In this document: one piece after another, positions 62,529-64,000 of the stretch
Layout of the letters: each line of letters begins with the position of its first letter
Numbering within the stretch: position 1 is the stretch's first letter
Assembly: GCF_021729035.1 (NCBI RefSeq)
Contig: NZ_JAJSAP010000007.1
Location: forward strand, 183,452-247,451
Direction of reading: 5' to 3'
Length of the DNA stretch: 64,000 nt
DNA from: Microbulbifer sediminum
Lineage (GTDB): Bacteria > Pseudomonadota > Gammaproteobacteria > Pseudomonadales > Cellvibrionaceae
Made by a program: the position numbers and the translations under genes
Notes under the pieces: generated by a model
Told to the model about the DNA's origin: nothing
The model's input: the letters and a program-made list of their open reading frames with translations, nothing else
Databases searched by the model: none

Positions 62529-62942
62529 ATGAAGAAGAAAGGCATCTTAAAGCAGCTGCTACTGGCGCTGGCACTGGCCTTGCCGGGACTGGCGAGCGCC
62601 GCGGATAACCCGGCGGTGCAAGCCGTGCTCGCCTGGCTCGAGGCTATCGATAATGGCGCATATAACCAGAGCTGGGAAGCATCTGCGCCCATGTTCAGGC
62701 AGCAGGTGACGAGCCAGCAGTGGCAGGAGGCGCTTGAGCAGGTCCGGGAGCCGCTGGGAAAGATACTGTCCCGCGAGGTGGAGTCCACCAGCGAGCATTC
62801 GTCGCTGCCCGGCGCACCGGATGGTGAATACCTGGTTGTAAAGCTGGCGAGCAGCTTTGAAAACAAGGCCAGGGCTACCGAAACGGTGACATTCCAGAAG
62901 GTGCAGGGCCAGTGGCGCGCGGTGGGTTATTTCATCAAGTAG
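62529..62942 (+). CDS. DUF4019-family exported protein
   Basis: A 137-residue protein with a signal peptide (about 1-24, ASA) and a domain beginning NPAVQAVLAWLEAIDNGAYNQSW, ending TVTFQKVQGQWRAVGYFIK, as in DUF4019 proteins. ATG 62529 follows AGGGGAAGGG. Probably the last gene of the psp-like operon. Function is unknown. Confidence 0.85.
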   Translation: MKKKGILKQLLLALALALPGLASAADNPAVQAVLAWLEAIDNGAYNQSWEASAPMFRQQVTSQQWQEALEQVREPLGKILSREVESTSEHSSLPGAPDGEYLVVKLASSFENKARATETVTFQKVQGQWRAVGYFIK

Positions 62943-63336
62943 CGGCCAGCGCAACCGCCAGCGGCTCGTCTGCCAGGACCGGCGGTCCCAGCCCGGGCCG
63001 AGAGACCGGGCCCGGTGCCGGGCAGGCTCTTGCCATTGAGGTCGCTGTAGAGAGTACTGTAAGAGAGGGGGAAATAATGAGCCTGCGCTCATATCTATAT
63101 AGGAGCGCAGGTAAGTCATTGATTTTAAAATGCCGTGAAATAGGATAAAGGGCGGAGGGTAGAATTCGCCGACTCGAGCCACTCGCTCACTATATCTGCT
63201 GAAGTATCGATAGCGCCATCTTAAGTCTTTGATACGAAGGGTATTTCCTTTGCTTGGGAGATCGCTTTTAAGTAAATAGTAGCCAAAGCGATAGTGAGCC
63301 TGTCGCTGTTTAATAAACTGTTAGGCATTTCTACCA
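62943..63336. other. intergenic transition to AT-rich sequence
   Basis: 394 nt in which composition shifts from GC-rich to AT-rich (from about 63060). It contains a 9-bp perfect hairpin CCTGCGCTC/GAGCGCAGG (63082-63111). No gene is supported. The change marks the edge of acquired DNA. Confidence 0.6.
63320..63326 (+). other. integron core site (GTTRRRY)
   Basis: GTTAGGC matches the GTTRRRY recombination core and lies 11 nt before the start of a small AT-rich gene, the normal layout of an integron cassette. Confidence 0.45.
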
Positions 63337-63723
63337 ATGAATAAAGATGAAGCGGTCAAACTAATACTAGATACCCACGAGGGTTTTAGATCGTATTGGC
63401 AAGAGCACCTAGATTTCTGGGAAGATGAGGAGCCAGGAATTACAAATGATTTTTCTCCATATATCCAATACGTATTAGAACTGTTGAGAAAAGAAAATAA
63501 GTCCGAGACTTTAAAAGCATGCGGGCTGGTGGAAAAGTTCATCATTGAAGGTGACCAAGATGTTCAATATGGTGCAACACTCGGTTTTCTAGAGGGCATT
63601 ACTAACCATCTAATTTCAAATGAAAAACAAGCGGTGCAATTTTGTAAAATGCTACAGCCGAAATCTAGAGAATTTTGCAAAGAATTGGATAGTTTTTGGG
63701 GCACTCAAACTCCTGGGTTATAA
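63337..63723 (+). CDS. small cassette-like protein (DUF7674-like)
   Basis: A 128-residue acidic, helical protein (MNKDEAVKLILDTHEGFRS ... SEFCKELDSFW). The pattern W-[EQ]-H-L-x-[YF]-W near residue 21 and [FL]VEKFIIEGD near 67 suits the DUF7674 style of small proteins. Composition is clearly more AT-rich than the rest of the window, and codon use is different. It is flanked by an integron core site and a partial attC-like end, so it is probably a captured cassette. Function is unknown. Confidence 0.65.
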   Translation: MNKDEAVKLILDTHEGFRSYWQEHLDFWEDEEPGITNDFSPYIQYVLELLRKENKSETLKACGLVEKFIIEGDQDVQYGATLGFLEGITNHLISNEKQAVQFCKMLQPKSREFCKELDSFWGTQTPGL

Positions 63724-63727
63724 AGAA

Positions 63728-63782
63728 TGCGTAACAAGTCAATCAACTACGCGCCTTCGGCGCCGGACAGCCGTACCGGCTG
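63728..63782 (+). other. partial attC-like end
   Basis: TGCGTAACAAGTCAATCAAC right after the stop resembles the left arm of attC sites. It is followed by hairpins GCGCC/GGCGC and CAGCCG/CGGCTG. The matching right arm is not visible, which fits interruption by the adjacent insertion element. Confidence 0.4.
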
Positions 63783-64000
63783 CTGATCTGTAACCACTTT
63801 CGTGGACGGTATTTACTGTTTATGAAAGAGGTCCAGAATGGGACAAACTAAAAAGAGAAACTACGACCGTTACACTTTGGCTTATAAGCTTCAAGCCGTT
63901 AAATTGGCTTATCATCCCGACGCTAGGTCTAAGGATGTGGCAGAATCGCTCGGCATACATCCGGTGATGCTATATCGGTGGCAGATGGAGCACCGCCGAG
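63783..64000 (+). mobile_element. IS3-family insertion sequence, left part only
   Basis: The element runs off the window. Its transposase orfA starts at 63838. The left end is placed near 63783 (TGATCTGTAACC...), but the exact terminal repeat cannot be checked without the right end. Confidence 0.55.
63838..64000 (+). CDS. IS3-family transposase OrfA, partial
   Basis: The 54 visible codons start at ATG 63838 and encode an HTH_Tnp_1-type DNA-binding domain: YDRYTLAYKLQAVKLAYH, then KDVAESLGIHPVMLYRWQ. This is the start of OrfA of an IS3-like element. The rest, and OrfB, are outside the window. Confidence 0.85.
   Translation, partial: MGQTKKRNYDRYTLAYKLQAVKLAYHPDARSKDVAESLGIHPVMLYRWQMEHRR

Overview
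The window is a dense, GC-rich gammaproteobacterial chromosome segment with about 65 protein genes and no rRNA or tRNA genes that I can see. Gene orders (dprA-tsaC-hemF-aroE, the caa3 oxidase operon, polA...engB-cytochrome c4-dsbA, finR/fpr) resemble Pseudomonas and its relatives. The aa3-type oxidase, flotillin cluster and coding style fit a marine, aerobic, heterotrophic gammaproteobacterium, perhaps of the Cellvibrionales type. The genus is inference only.

Layout. 0-5.3 kb: DNA uptake, purine, tRNA modification, heme and shikimate genes. 5.3-8.8 kb: a guanidino deiminase and an N-carbamoyl amidohydrolase with a divergent LysR regulator. 9-15.2 kb: gamma-carbonic anhydrase-like protein, oligopeptidase A, YheV, two unknowns and a MATE exporter. 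15.6-24.3 kb: a full cytochrome c oxidase operon (coxB, coxA, cox11, coxC, SURF1, ctaA, ctaB, SCO). 24.4-30.8 kb: membrane proteins, including a GT-C glycosyltransferase, a HAD-UbiA fusion and an EamA-type transporter that together look like a polyprenyl-phosphate sugar pathway. 30.8-33.4 kb: znuBC/znuA zinc uptake. 34-37 kb: polA. 37.2-43 kb: an accessory block (APH-like kinase, phosphoribosyltransferase, hydrolase, PRPP synthetase, class II ribonucleotide reductase) bracketed by RNA-like elements. 43.2-45.5 kb: engB, cytochrome c4, dsbA. 45.8-53.6 kb: exported paralogs, an ACT protein, an M28 peptidase, and a head-to-head pair of a GNAT-C39 peptidase fusion and an RLAN-type ATP-grasp ligase. 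53.6-58.7 kb: finR/fpr, lipocalin, a deletion scar and nadV. 58.9-62.9 kb: an RHH-PspA-YqiJ-flotillin-DUF4019 membrane-stress operon. 63-64 kb: an AT-rich integron-cassette-like gene and the start of an IS3-family element.

The most striking unexplained signal is a set of three intergenic RNA-like elements (about 37.17-37.25, 42.57-42.67 and 42.75-42.98 kb). They present short C-rich loops (consensus near UCCCCAA) on stable stems and end in terminator U-runs. The third has four such hairpins in a row behind a good sigma70-like promoter (CTGACA, 17 nt, TAGAAT). They look like C-rich antisense sRNAs able to pair with G-rich ribosome binding sites.
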